Source: Candidatus Parvarchaeota archaeon
Lineage (GTDB): Archaea; Nanobdellota; Nanobdellia; JAFCGN01
DNA length: 50,572 bases
Direction: 5' to 3'
Assembly: GCA_017608045.1 (NCBI GenBank)
Contig: JAFCGN010000004.1
Location: 1-50,572, forward strand
The translations under genes were made by a program, and so were the position numbers. This document shows positions 9,567-17,885 of this stretch, in pieces (positions within the stretch are counted from its first letter, which is position 1; each line of letters starts with the position of its first letter). The notes under the pieces were generated by a model. It made no database searches. It was not told the DNA's origin and saw only the letters and a list, made by a program, of their open reading frames with translations.

Positions 9567-10016
9567 ATGGGGTTATCTGAAGCACAAAAAAAGGCGTTAG
9601 TTTTTTTTGCGCAAAAATTAAAAGAGTTTCCAATTCAATGGGTTCTTGTTGGTTCTGCGAATCTTGCTCTTCAAGGTGTTAAAATAAATGTTAATGATAT
9701 AAATATTGCTACAAACAATGATGATATTTTTCACATAAAAAACATATTTTGTGATTATTGTTTAGGAGGAATAACACGGTCAAAACAAGATGCAGACATA
9801 CTTTTATGCAAGCTTAAGATTTATGGCATAGATATTTTGATTTTAGGTGATTCAAAATCAAAGATTTACACGCGTTATTTTGGGACGCCTTTAATAGAAA
9901 AAAGATATTTTCTTGGAGAATGGATACCTTGTTTGGATTTGGAAATGGAGTTAAGAAATTATAGATTGGTTGGTATGAAAGATAAAGTTGATGTTTTAAA
10001 AGAGTTTCTTAAATAA
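9567..10016 (+). CDS. Nucleotidyltransferase-fold-like protein located between ftsY and ffh
   Basis: WVLVGSANLALQGVKINVNDINIATNNDD resembles the GSxAL...DIDI motif of MNT-fold proteins, with the second acidic position as N. Confidence 0.5.
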   Translation: MGLSEAQKKALVFFAQKLKEFPIQWVLVGSANLALQGVKINVNDINIATNNDDIFHIKNIFCDYCLGGITRSKQDADILLCKLKIYGIDILILGDSKSKIYTRYFGTPLIEKRYFLGEWIPCLDLEMELRNYRLVGMKDKVDVLKEFLK

Positions 10017-10057
10017 TTACCAAATTCTTTAAAAATAGGATTTATCTTTTAATTTCT

Positions 10058-11401
10058 ATGGTTTTAGATAAATTAAGCACGTCTTTAAAAGAAAGCATGA
10101 AGAAAATATTAAAGACAACTCATGTGAATGATGCTTTAATTAATGACGTGCTTAAAGATATACAAAAATCCCTTATACAAGCAGACGTAGATATAAAACT
10201 TGTTTTTGAATTAACTAAAAAAATAAGAGAAGAAATAAACAAGAGAAAAGACAGGTTTTCTCAAAAAGAATTAATAATAAATACAATTTACCAAGAGTTA
10301 GTAAGTATTCTTGGAGAAGGGAATACCATAACTATTGAAAAAAAACAAGAAATTTTTTTATTAGTTGGTTTGTTTGGAAGTGGAAAAACAACGACATGCG
10401 CTAAACTTGGAAGATACTATCAAAAAAGAGGTTTAAAAGTTTGTCTTCTTGGCCTGGATACATTTAGGCCTGCTGCTATGAGACAATTAGAGCAATTAGC
10501 AAAAAAATTAAACATTCCAGTTTTTATTGATGAAAAAGAAAAAAACCCTGTTAAAATAATAAGGAAGTATAAAAAAGAACTTAAGAATTATGATTTAATC
10601 ATCACAGATACTGCTGGTAGAAATGCTCTTGATGAACAATTAACAAAAGAAATAAAAAATATTGAGAAAGAGCTTAAACCTTCCTACACTTTTTTAATTC
10701 TTCCTGCAGATATTGGGCAAAACGCAAAAAATCAAACAATTGCATTTAAGGATGCAATAAATATAGATGGCGTTATCATAACAAAACTTGATGGAACTGC
10801 AAAAGCAGGAGGTGCTTTAACTGCTTGCGCATTTACTAAAACAAATATTCAATTTATAGGTGTTGGAGAAAAGGCAGAGGATTTAGAGGAGTTTAAACCA
10901 AAGAAATTTGTTTCAAGACTTTTAGGCATGGGTGATTTGGAAACCCTTCTTAAAAAAGCAGAAGAAGTAATAGATGAGGTTCAAGCAAGAGAAGTAGGAG
11001 AAAGGCTTATGAGTGGTAAGTTTAATCTTTTTGATTTAAGTTTTCAACTTGAAAGCATGAGAAATATGGGGAGTATTCAAAAAATAGTGAGCATGATCCC
11101 TGGTTTGAGTATGGCAAACCTTCCTAAAGAATTATTAGGTGTTCAAGAGAATAAATTAAGAACTTTTAAAATTATAATGGATTCAATGACAAAGGAAGAA
11201 CTTATGAACCCTGAAATAATTAGAGCAGAAAGAATAGAAAGAATAGCAAGAGGCGCTGGTGTGAGTGAAAAAGATGTGAGAGAGCTTCTTAAACAATACA
11301 AACAAATGAAAAAAATTTTGAAAAAAATGAAAGGCGCGGGACAACCTAAGAATTTAAGGCAATTAATGAAACAATTCAAAGGAATAAAAGGTTTGATGTA
11401 A
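10058..11401 (+). CDS. ffh: Signal recognition particle SRP54/Ffh
   Basis: VGLFGSGKTTTCAKLG, DTFRPAAMRQLEQLA, ITDTAGR, ITKLDGTAKAGGAL, Met-rich M domain. Confidence 0.95.
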   Translation: MVLDKLSTSLKESMKKILKTTHVNDALINDVLKDIQKSLIQADVDIKLVFELTKKIREEINKRKDRFSQKELIINTIYQELVSILGEGNTITIEKKQEIFLLVGLFGSGKTTTCAKLGRYYQKRGLKVCLLGLDTFRPAAMRQLEQLAKKLNIPVFIDEKEKNPVKIIRKYKKELKNYDLIITDTAGRNALDEQLTKEIKNIEKELKPSYTFLILPADIGQNAKNQTIAFKDAINIDGVIITKLDGTAKAGGALTACAFTKTNIQFIGVGEKAEDLEEFKPKKFVSRLLGMGDLETLLKKAEEVIDEVQAREVGERLMSGKFNLFDLSFQLESMRNMGSIQKIVSMIPGLSMANLPKELLGVQENKLRTFKIIMDSMTKEELMNPEIIRAERIERIARGAGVSEKDVRELLKQYKQMKKILKKMKGAGQPKNLRQLMKQFKGIKGLM

Positions 11402-11542
11402 ATGGTGAAAAAATTAAAATGCGATGCGTGTGGGAGGGAGGTTGAAACAACGTTTCTTGGAAAAATAAAAGGCACGTATGTTGGAAAAGGCAAAAACAGG
11501 AAAATTTATTGCAGTATGTGTCAAAAAAAATTAAACAAATAA
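11402..11542 (+). CDS. Small zinc-ribbon-like protein (46 aa)
   Basis: Manual translation MVKKLKCDACGREVETTFLGKIKGTYVGKGKNRKIYCSMCQKKLNK*; two CxxC knuckles. Below the ORF-track size cut-off. Confidence 0.7.
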   Translation: MVKKLKCDACGREVETTFLGKIKGTYVGKGKNRKIYCSMCQKKLNK

Positions 11543-11612
11543 TGGTTGAGGCGAAAGTTTTTAAATAAAAAAATAATGAAAAAATTGATATAAACTGGAG
11601 TAGTGATGCATA

Positions 11613-11903
11613 ATGAAAGCAAGTAAAGGTCCTCAAAGAAGAACGAGAAGCAAATTAAGAAAAAACATTAGAGAAAAAGGGAAAATAAGAATAACAAGAT
11701 ACTTGCAAGAATTTAAGATAGGGGAGAAAGTGTTAATTGATGTTGATCCAAGTGTTCAAAAAGGAAGACCTTACAGAAGGTTTTTTAATAAAATTGGAAA
11801 AGTTGTTGGTAAGTGCGGAAATGCATACAAAGTTGAAGTAAGGGATATCAAGAAATTGAAAACAATTATTGCAGCACCAGTTCATTTAAAGAAGATGAGT
11901 TGA
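11613..11903 (+). CDS. rpl21e: 50S ribosomal protein L21e
   Basis: GPQRRTRSKLRKNIREKGKIRITRYLQEFKIGEKVLIDVDPSVQKGRPYRRFFNKIGKVVG. Confidence 0.93.
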   Translation: MKASKGPQRRTRSKLRKNIREKGKIRITRYLQEFKIGEKVLIDVDPSVQKGRPYRRFFNKIGKVVGKCGNAYKVEVRDIKKLKTIIAAPVHLKKMS

Positions 11904-12244
11904 TGGAAATGGGTTATGAATTAATTGATGAGAGATTTTTGACAGAAGCAGAAGCAAAAGAATTATTAAAAAAATTAAATAAAAAAGAGATGATTGAAGA
12001 GCAGAAAAAAGCTTTTGAACACGTAGAAAACGCAAAAATTTCTTTGAGCAAAGCAAAAATTTTGGAACAAAAACTTACAGAATTGAATATAAGCAAATTA
12101 AAACCAAAGTTTATAGTAAAAATAATTGATTTTATGCCGAAAAATATGGATGAATTAAAAATAATACTTCAAACTTCCACAATTAGTTTTAATGAAGAAG
12201 AAATGGAGAAGATATTAAATACAGTGAAAGAGAATGGGAAATAA
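11903..12244 (+). CDS. rpoF: DNA-directed RNA polymerase subunit F (Rpb4)
   Basis: Position in the L21e-RpoF-DUF655 string; MGYELIDERFLTEAEAKELL...FMPKNMDELKIILQ. Confidence 0.8.
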   Translation: MEMGYELIDERFLTEAEAKELLKKLNKKEMIEEQKKAFEHVENAKISLSKAKILEQKLTELNISKLKPKFIVKIIDFMPKNMDELKIILQTSTISFNEEEMEKILNTVKENGK

Positions 12245-12282
12245 TTTAATATTGAGTTGTTTAATTAAAAATGTGAGAAAAA

Positions 12283-12843
12283 ATGATGCGAGAACAAAGG
12301 CGTATAGAAGAAACAGGTATTGTCTTAGACTTCCTTCCACATGGGCATCCATTAAAAGGAGGAAGGAATGCAATAGCGCAAGTTCTCGGTGATAAATTCT
12401 TAACTCTTCTTGAAGTAGAGCCAAAAAAAGATGTTCATTTAACTGTAGGAGAAAAAGTATTCTTAGGCAGGGGGAAAAAAGAAAATCCAGAAAGCAAAGT
12501 TCATCATGTGATTAGTAAGATATCTTATGAAGATTTAACACAAAGTGCTAAAATTGAATTAGAGAGGATTGTTGAAAAAAAAGTTGAGGAAGAAGAAGAA
12601 AAATATGTTAATTTTTTCAACAAAGCAGGTCCTGTGAACATAAGATTGCATTCTCTTGAATTACTGCCTGGCATTGGTAAAAAGCACATGCTTGCAATTT
12701 TAGAAGAAAGGAGAAGAGAACCTTTTAAATCCTATGAGGATATAAGCAAGAGAATAGAATTGCTTCCATCTCCACAAAAACTAATAATAAAAAGAATAAT
12801 TGAAGAAATTCAAGGTATTGATAAATACAAGCTTTTTACATAA
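12283..12843 (+). CDS. DUF655 family protein
   Basis: GIVLDFLPHGHP...AQVLGDKFLTLLEVEPKKDVHLTVGEKVFLG...LHSLELLPGIGKKHMLAILEERR. Confidence 0.85.
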   Translation: MMREQRRIEETGIVLDFLPHGHPLKGGRNAIAQVLGDKFLTLLEVEPKKDVHLTVGEKVFLGRGKKENPESKVHHVISKISYEDLTQSAKIELERIVEKKVEEEEEKYVNFFNKAGPVNIRLHSLELLPGIGKKHMLAILEERRREPFKSYEDISKRIELLPSPQKLIIKRIIEEIQGIDKYKLFT

Positions 12844-12891
12844 TCCAAATAAATGCTTAAATTAATATTTTAGTAATTTCTTAAAAAAAAT

Positions 12892-13278
12892 ATGAAAAAA
12901 TTGTTTTCCTTACTAATCTTAATGATGCTTTTTTTCCCTGTTTTTTCTGAAACAATTCCTGAAACAAACGCTTCAGTAAATAAAACTTCAAATGAAACAA
13001 GCATTTCATCTGAACAAGTTTCACCTCAAGATATAATTGATGCGTTCAAATTTTTCAAAGCTACCACGAGTAAAATAAATAATAGTTTGAAAAAAATTGC
13101 AGATTTAAAAAAAAATTTTGTTAATATGGGTTTTTCAGATAATCAATCATTAGCTATACTAATAATTCTTCTTTTAGGCATGTTTTATATATTGTTTAAA
13201 CTTCTTAAAATAGTTGCTAAATGGGCGGCAATGATTTTTATTGTTTGGATTATATTGCATATTTTAGGACTTGCTTAA
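12892..13278 (+). CDS. Hypothetical membrane protein with signal peptide
   Basis: N-terminal signal-like segment, two C-terminal TM stretches; no family recognised. Confidence 0.5.
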   Translation: MKKLFSLLILMMLFFPVFSETIPETNASVNKTSNETSISSEQVSPQDIIDAFKFFKATTSKINNSLKKIADLKKNFVNMGFSDNQSLAILIILLLGMFYILFKLLKIVAKWAAMIFIVWIILHILGLA

Positions 13279-13286
13279 TGTTTTTT

Positions 13287-13733
13287 TTAAGTTAAAGTAA
13301 TTTTTACATTTGTTTGATTTCTTTCAACAAAAACAATTAACTCATTGCTTGAAAAATGTTCTCCATTTAACATTGTTTCTTTTGGTAAAGAAGAATTTAA
13401 ACACTTTTGAGTTCCAGTGCCAAGTTTTATGCAAAAAGCATAACCATTTTTTACCCAAATAGTGTAAGTATCACCGCTTAATGTTTCAGGCATTGATAGA
13501 GTATAACTTATATTGCTTAATGTTGAGCTTCTTGCACTCATAAAATATAAATTATAAGTTATATAGTCTATTTGATTTAATAAGTAATCAATTTTTTTAT
13601 CAATAGTGTACGTCTTTAATTCTGAAGAAAGTATTTGATTAAAAAGTGCAATAATTCCTGCTATAACAGCAACACCAATAGCAAAAAATAGAATTTCTTT
13701 AACAACAAGTGTTTGAGATTTTTTGTTAAACAT
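13287..13733 (-). CDS. Hypothetical single-TM protein (pilin-like architecture)
   Basis: MFNKKSQTLVVKEILFFAIGVAVIAGIIALFNQILSSEL followed by a polar domain. Confidence 0.45.
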   Translation of the reverse strand: MFNKKSQTLVVKEILFFAIGVAVIAGIIALFNQILSSELKTYTIDKKIDYLLNQIDYITYNLYFMSARSSTLSNISYTLSMPETLSGDTYTIWVKNGYAFCIKLGTGTQKCLNSSLPKETMLNGEHFSSNELIVFVERNQTNVKITLT

Positions 13734-13768
13734 ATGATTATATGAGGAGTTTAAACTTAAAAAGAATT

Positions 13769-14677
13769 TTATTCTAATGCCTTTAAAAGCATTGGAACAA
13801 TATCAAGCTTCCTTGTTAATAATTTATTAAATTCTATTTCATTATTTTTTATCTTTCCTTTAAAAATTTTGTTGATTTTCTCTAAATCATCACTTAATAT
13901 GAATAAAATTGTTTTGTTTTCAATTATGTTTGAAATAATAAAACACAAAGTATGATAAACATTTTTTTTCATTTCTTTCATTTCTTTCAAAATTTCTTTT
14001 TTTCTTTTTAATAAATCAAAATTATTCACTTCTATTTGAGCAATCCCTACTTCTCCTGCTTTTGATAAAAATTTTTTAAAATCATAATTCAAGAGTTCAT
14101 TAATACTCTTTCCAGATATATCTGTTTTTATTTTAAGAATTTCTTCTTTAAATTCATCTAAATTTATTTCTAAAAGTTTGGCAATTTCTTCAGCTGTTTC
14201 TAAATCATTATCTGTTGTTGAAGAAGATTTAAATCCTGATGTATCACTAATAATAGCGCTTAAAATTAATCCAAGAATTTCAAGAGGAACATCAACCCTG
14301 TTTTTTTTGAAAAGTTCGTAAATAATGGTGCAAGTGCTTCCATAAGGTTTGACAATAAAGTCTATTGGCGAATGATATGAAAAATTAATTCTGTGGTGAT
14401 CAACCACTTCAAGAATTTCTGCTTTTTCTATGTCAAAAGCGGATTCACTAAAATTATTATGATCCACGAGAATTACTTTTTTTCCAGACACATTTTCAAT
14501 AAGCTTTGGTTCTTTCACTTTCCATTTATTTAAAACCCATTTAGTTTCTTTTTTTAAAGGACCTAAAATTCTTGGTTCTGAGTTAAATCCAACCTGATTT
14601 TTTAAATAACTTAATGAAATTGCAGCGCACACACTATCAGTATCAGGATTCTTATGACCAAAGATTAAAATTCTCAT
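13769..14677 (-). CDS. ppaC: Manganese-dependent (family II, DHH) inorganic pyrophosphatase
   Basis: GHKNPDTDS, LVDHNN, VDHHR, ISDTSGFKSS, C-terminal LTRKLDIVPML. Confidence 0.88.
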   Translation of the reverse strand: MRILIFGHKNPDTDSVCAAISLSYLKNQVGFNSEPRILGPLKKETKWVLNKWKVKEPKLIENVSGKKVILVDHNNFSESAFDIEKAEILEVVDHHRINFSYHSPIDFIVKPYGSTCTIIYELFKKNRVDVPLEILGLILSAIISDTSGFKSSSTTDNDLETAEEIAKLLEINLDEFKEEILKIKTDISGKSINELLNYDFKKFLSKAGEVGIAQIEVNNFDLLKRKKEILKEMKEMKKNVYHTLCFIISNIIENKTILFILSDDLEKINKIFKGKIKNNEIEFNKLLTRKLDIVPMLLKALE

Positions 14678-14744
14678 ATTCCTACAAAAAAGAAGTAAAT
14701 CTTTTATAAATGTTTTTTTAATTCTTGAAATTTTACCTTGTTAG

Positions 14745-16064
14745 TTAAGGCATTAATCTTTTCATGTCTCTTGGGAGGAATATTGCTTCCCTGATATTAG
14801 ATAAATTCAGCATTTGCTTTACAAATCTTGCGGGTCCAAGCCCGAAACCTCCGTGAGGCGGGCAACCATATTTGAAAAAGTTGAAATAAAAGTCAAGAAG
14901 TTTTAAGTTTAATCCTTTTTCTTTTGCTTGTGAAACAAGTTTTTCATATCTATGCTCTCTTTGAGCGCCTGTTGTTATTTCAACTCCCTTGTATAATAAA
15001 TCAAAACTTAAACTATTGTTTTTTGAATCTCTCATATGATAAAAACTTCTTACTTTCCAAGGATAATCTGTAATAAAAACAAAATCGTGATTAAATTTTT
15101 TCTTTACGTACTCACCAATAATTCTTTCATCTGTTGTGCTTATGTCCTCTCCTTTTTTTATTTTGCTTCCATTTTTTTGAAGTATCTTATAAATTTCTTC
15201 CATTTTTAAACGAGGGAAAGGTATTTTAGGAATGATTAAATCAATATCGAAAACTTCTTTTACCTTACCCCCCCACTTTTCTTTTATTTTTTTTATTGAA
15301 TAAGCTATCATGTTTTCTTCAACTTTCATTACATCTTCAAAAGAAGTTATGTACGCCATTTCTAAATCAAAACTTGTGAATTCAGTTACATGCCTTGATG
15401 TAGAAGAAGGATCTGCTCTAAATACTGGTGCAACTTCAAAAACTTTTTCAAATCCCGCACTTAAAGCCATTTGTTTAAAGAATTGAGGTGATTGTGCAAG
15501 ATAAGCTTTTTTATCAAAATAAGGCAGTTCAAATACTTCTGCTCCTCCCTCGCTTGCTGCACCAATTATTTTTGGAGTAAAAATTTCAATAAACTCGTTT
15601 TTTAATAAATACTCTCTTGAAAAATTTATGAAATCACTTAGAATCTGAAATATTAACGTGTTTTTTTCTGTACGCAAATCAATCCATCGATTATCAAGTC
15701 TTTTATCAAGTCCTGTTTCAGAATTAAAATCAATTGGCAGGTTTGGAGCACTTTTTGACAGTATTTCATACTTCTTAGCAATTACTTCAACTCCTTTTTT
15801 GCACAATTTACTTTTTTTAACAATGCCCTCCAAAGAGATTACACTTTGGATTGGAATACTACTTATTTCTTTCAAATCTTTTTCATTAAAATTCTCTTTT
15901 TTAAAAGTTATTTGAACAGAACCCTTAATATCTTTAAGAACAAGAAAAACAAGATTTTTTCCAATAGGTCTTATTTTTTCTATAAATCCTGATAAAACAA
16001 CTTTTTTATTATCATTTTTTGGAGTTACAAAATCTGTTTGTTTTCTTTCAGCTAAATCAATCAT
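14745..16064 (-). CDS. aspS: Aspartyl-tRNA synthetase, archaeal type
   Basis: YLAQSPQFFKQMALSAGFEKVFEVAPVFRADPSSTSRHVTEFTSFDLEMAYI; GAQREHRYEKL; GCPPHGGFGLGPARFVKQMLNLSNIREAIFLPRDMKRLMP. Confidence 0.92.
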   Translation of the reverse strand: MIDLAERKQTDFVTPKNDNKKVVLSGFIEKIRPIGKNLVFLVLKDIKGSVQITFKKENFNEKDLKEISSIPIQSVISLEGIVKKSKLCKKGVEVIAKKYEILSKSAPNLPIDFNSETGLDKRLDNRWIDLRTEKNTLIFQILSDFINFSREYLLKNEFIEIFTPKIIGAASEGGAEVFELPYFDKKAYLAQSPQFFKQMALSAGFEKVFEVAPVFRADPSSTSRHVTEFTSFDLEMAYITSFEDVMKVEENMIAYSIKKIKEKWGGKVKEVFDIDLIIPKIPFPRLKMEEIYKILQKNGSKIKKGEDISTTDERIIGEYVKKKFNHDFVFITDYPWKVRSFYHMRDSKNNSLSFDLLYKGVEITTGAQREHRYEKLVSQAKEKGLNLKLLDFYFNFFKYGCPPHGGFGLGPARFVKQMLNLSNIREAIFLPRDMKRLMP

Positions 16065-16115
16065 ATTCTCTACTAATCAACATTTTATTTTAAAATTTAT
16101 TGGTTTTTAAACTAT

Positions 16116-17003
16116 TTAAAAATATTCTTTAAGTGAAGAAAGAAGGTCTTCGTATTTCAATTCTCTCTCAAATACTATTACATTATTTTTTATTTTCTTA
16201 TTTAATAAAGATGCAATTACATCCTTATTTTCACTTAATATGAGTGCAAAAGTTTTTTTGTTTGTTAAATCAGTAATTAATGTTAAAACAGAATGAAACC
16301 CCTCTTTTCTTAATTTTGACATTTCATGAAGAATTTCTTGTTTCTTTTCAATAAGGGATCCATCAATTGATTTTAAAATCACAATTCCAATTCTTTTATT
16401 ATTAATATTTTCTTCTTTTAAGTTTTCAAAAAACATTTCAAAAATATTTTTGTCCATTTTTAAATTTTTCATAAATTCTTTTGCAAAATTATTTAAATTT
16501 AAAAGAAGAGAATTGCTTAATGATTCTGCTGCTTTATAATCATTTTTTGTGTAATTAGTAAGCCCTTTTGTACTGTATAAAATCCCGCATAAAAGCAGGC
16601 TTCTGATTTTTTTAGGAATAAAAATATCTTCTTCTTCAAAAAGTTCAAAAATAAGCGTGCACGTGCTTTTATATGGTTTTGTTATAAAAGTGATTATGTT
16701 TTCATGCTTAAATGAAATTTCATGAGTGTCTATTACGCCAAAAATTTTTGCTTTTTCAACACTTTCATTAAATTTACTTAAAAAATTGTGATTCACTAAA
16801 ATAACTTTTTTATTTTTTAGATTATCTACTTTTTTTGGTTTTTCAACATTATATTTTTTTAATAAATACACAACTTCTTTTTTTAATTTCTTAAATACAA
16901 CAGGTTCTGCTCTCATTTTTTGTTTATTTATTAAAAAACTTAAACTTATTGCAGAACAAATGTCTTCAATAGTTTCTTCTTTAGTTCCAAGAACAAAAAT
17001 CAT
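16116..17003 (-). CDS. Degenerate paralog of family II pyrophosphatase (probable pseudoenzyme)
   Basis: Collinear with ORF 13769..14677 over its length, but GHKNPDTDS is GTKEETIED, VDHNN is VNHNF, DHHR is DTHE, and SDTSG is YSTKG. Confidence 0.75.
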   Translation of the reverse strand: MIFVLGTKEETIEDICSAISLSFLINKQKMRAEPVVFKKLKKEVVYLLKKYNVEKPKKVDNLKNKKVILVNHNFLSKFNESVEKAKIFGVIDTHEISFKHENIITFITKPYKSTCTLIFELFEEEDIFIPKKIRSLLLCGILYSTKGLTNYTKNDYKAAESLSNSLLLNLNNFAKEFMKNLKMDKNIFEMFFENLKEENINNKRIGIVILKSIDGSLIEKKQEILHEMSKLRKEGFHSVLTLITDLTNKKTFALILSENKDVIASLLNKKIKNNVIVFERELKYEDLLSSLKEYF

Positions 17004-17028
17004 GTTATTTACACTTAATCAAGTTGGT

Positions 17029-17685
17029 TTAATAAAATTTATTTTTTATTTCTTTTTTTCTTTCCATAATTTTGAAAAGCAACCAAAAGAATATTGTGCA
17101 TAATAATGAAATTGAGACAATTAAAATCCAAGAATGAATATGCTCTGGAAATATGAAAAAAAGCAATAGTCCAACAAGAATGATGAAGCCAATATAACTT
17201 ATAAGAAATTTTTCCTTGTCTAAAGTAATTTTATTTATATTTTTAATAAAATCATATGTTTGTTTTCCAAAAGTTTTTTTTATTCTTGAACCGAATATTG
17301 TTAAAAAATCTTTTAAAAAAAGAAACATTAAAAAAAAGCTTGAAAGAAAGATTACAGCATCATATGTTATATTTGACCAATAATCCTCCCATGTTATTAA
17401 AAGCCCAATCTCATCAGCAAATAAACCAAGTCCAATCCCATAAAACATAGAACCCAAGTATGTTAAATTTTTATTAGAATAGTTTAATCCGAGAAAACCG
17501 CCAAACAAAATTAAAATTGTTCCAAAGAAAAAATGGTGAATGTGATAGTCTTTAAAAGTTATCCAAGTTGTAGGGTTAAAAATAACAAAAATCCTTGCAA
17601 TCATGAATGAAAAGATAAAGCAAGAGAACATAATAAATGGCACTGCCTTATTTCTTCTTTTAACATAATCAAGAATTTTTGCCAT
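17029..17685 (-). CDS. Hypothetical multi-pass membrane protein
   Basis: Several hydrophobic segments; DYHIHHFFFGTILILFGGFLGL. Confidence 0.65.
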   Translation of the reverse strand: MAKILDYVKRRNKAVPFIMFSCFIFSFMIARIFVIFNPTTWITFKDYHIHHFFFGTILILFGGFLGLNYSNKNLTYLGSMFYGIGLGLFADEIGLLITWEDYWSNITYDAVIFLSSFFLMFLFLKDFLTIFGSRIKKTFGKQTYDFIKNINKITLDKEKFLISYIGFIILVGLLLFFIFPEHIHSWILIVSISLLCTIFFWLLFKIMERKKEIKNKFY

Positions 17686-17768
17686 GATGTGTAAAAAAAC
17701 TTACTTTAATTTAAATCTTAAGATTTTAAAGAAATAAACTTAAAAATTAAAAACTTATTTGATATGAA

Positions 17769-17833
17769 GGTAAATGATGAAGCTCATGAGCACTGAGATT
17801 ATCCAATGAAGAAAAGATGGGCGGACAGATACC
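17769..17833 (+). ncRNA. Candidate archaeal C/D-box sRNA with two guides
   Basis: Intergenic. Terminal stem GGTA (17769-17772)/TACC (17830-17833); C box ATGATGA 17774-17780; 12-nt guide; D' CTGA 17793-17796; C'-like ATGAAGA 17806-17812; ~13-nt guide; D-like CAGA 17826-17829 (non-canonical). Confidence 0.55.
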
Positions 17834-17885
17834 ATTTATTTTTTAAACAAATTATTTAAGTGAAAAAAGATTAAATTATTTCTGA

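Noticed and set aside
14745-16064. Alternative call as AsnRS
   Set aside because: Motifs (GAQREHRYEKL, FEVAPVFRADPSSTSRHVTEFTSFDLEMAYI) fit archaeal AspRS better than AsnRS.
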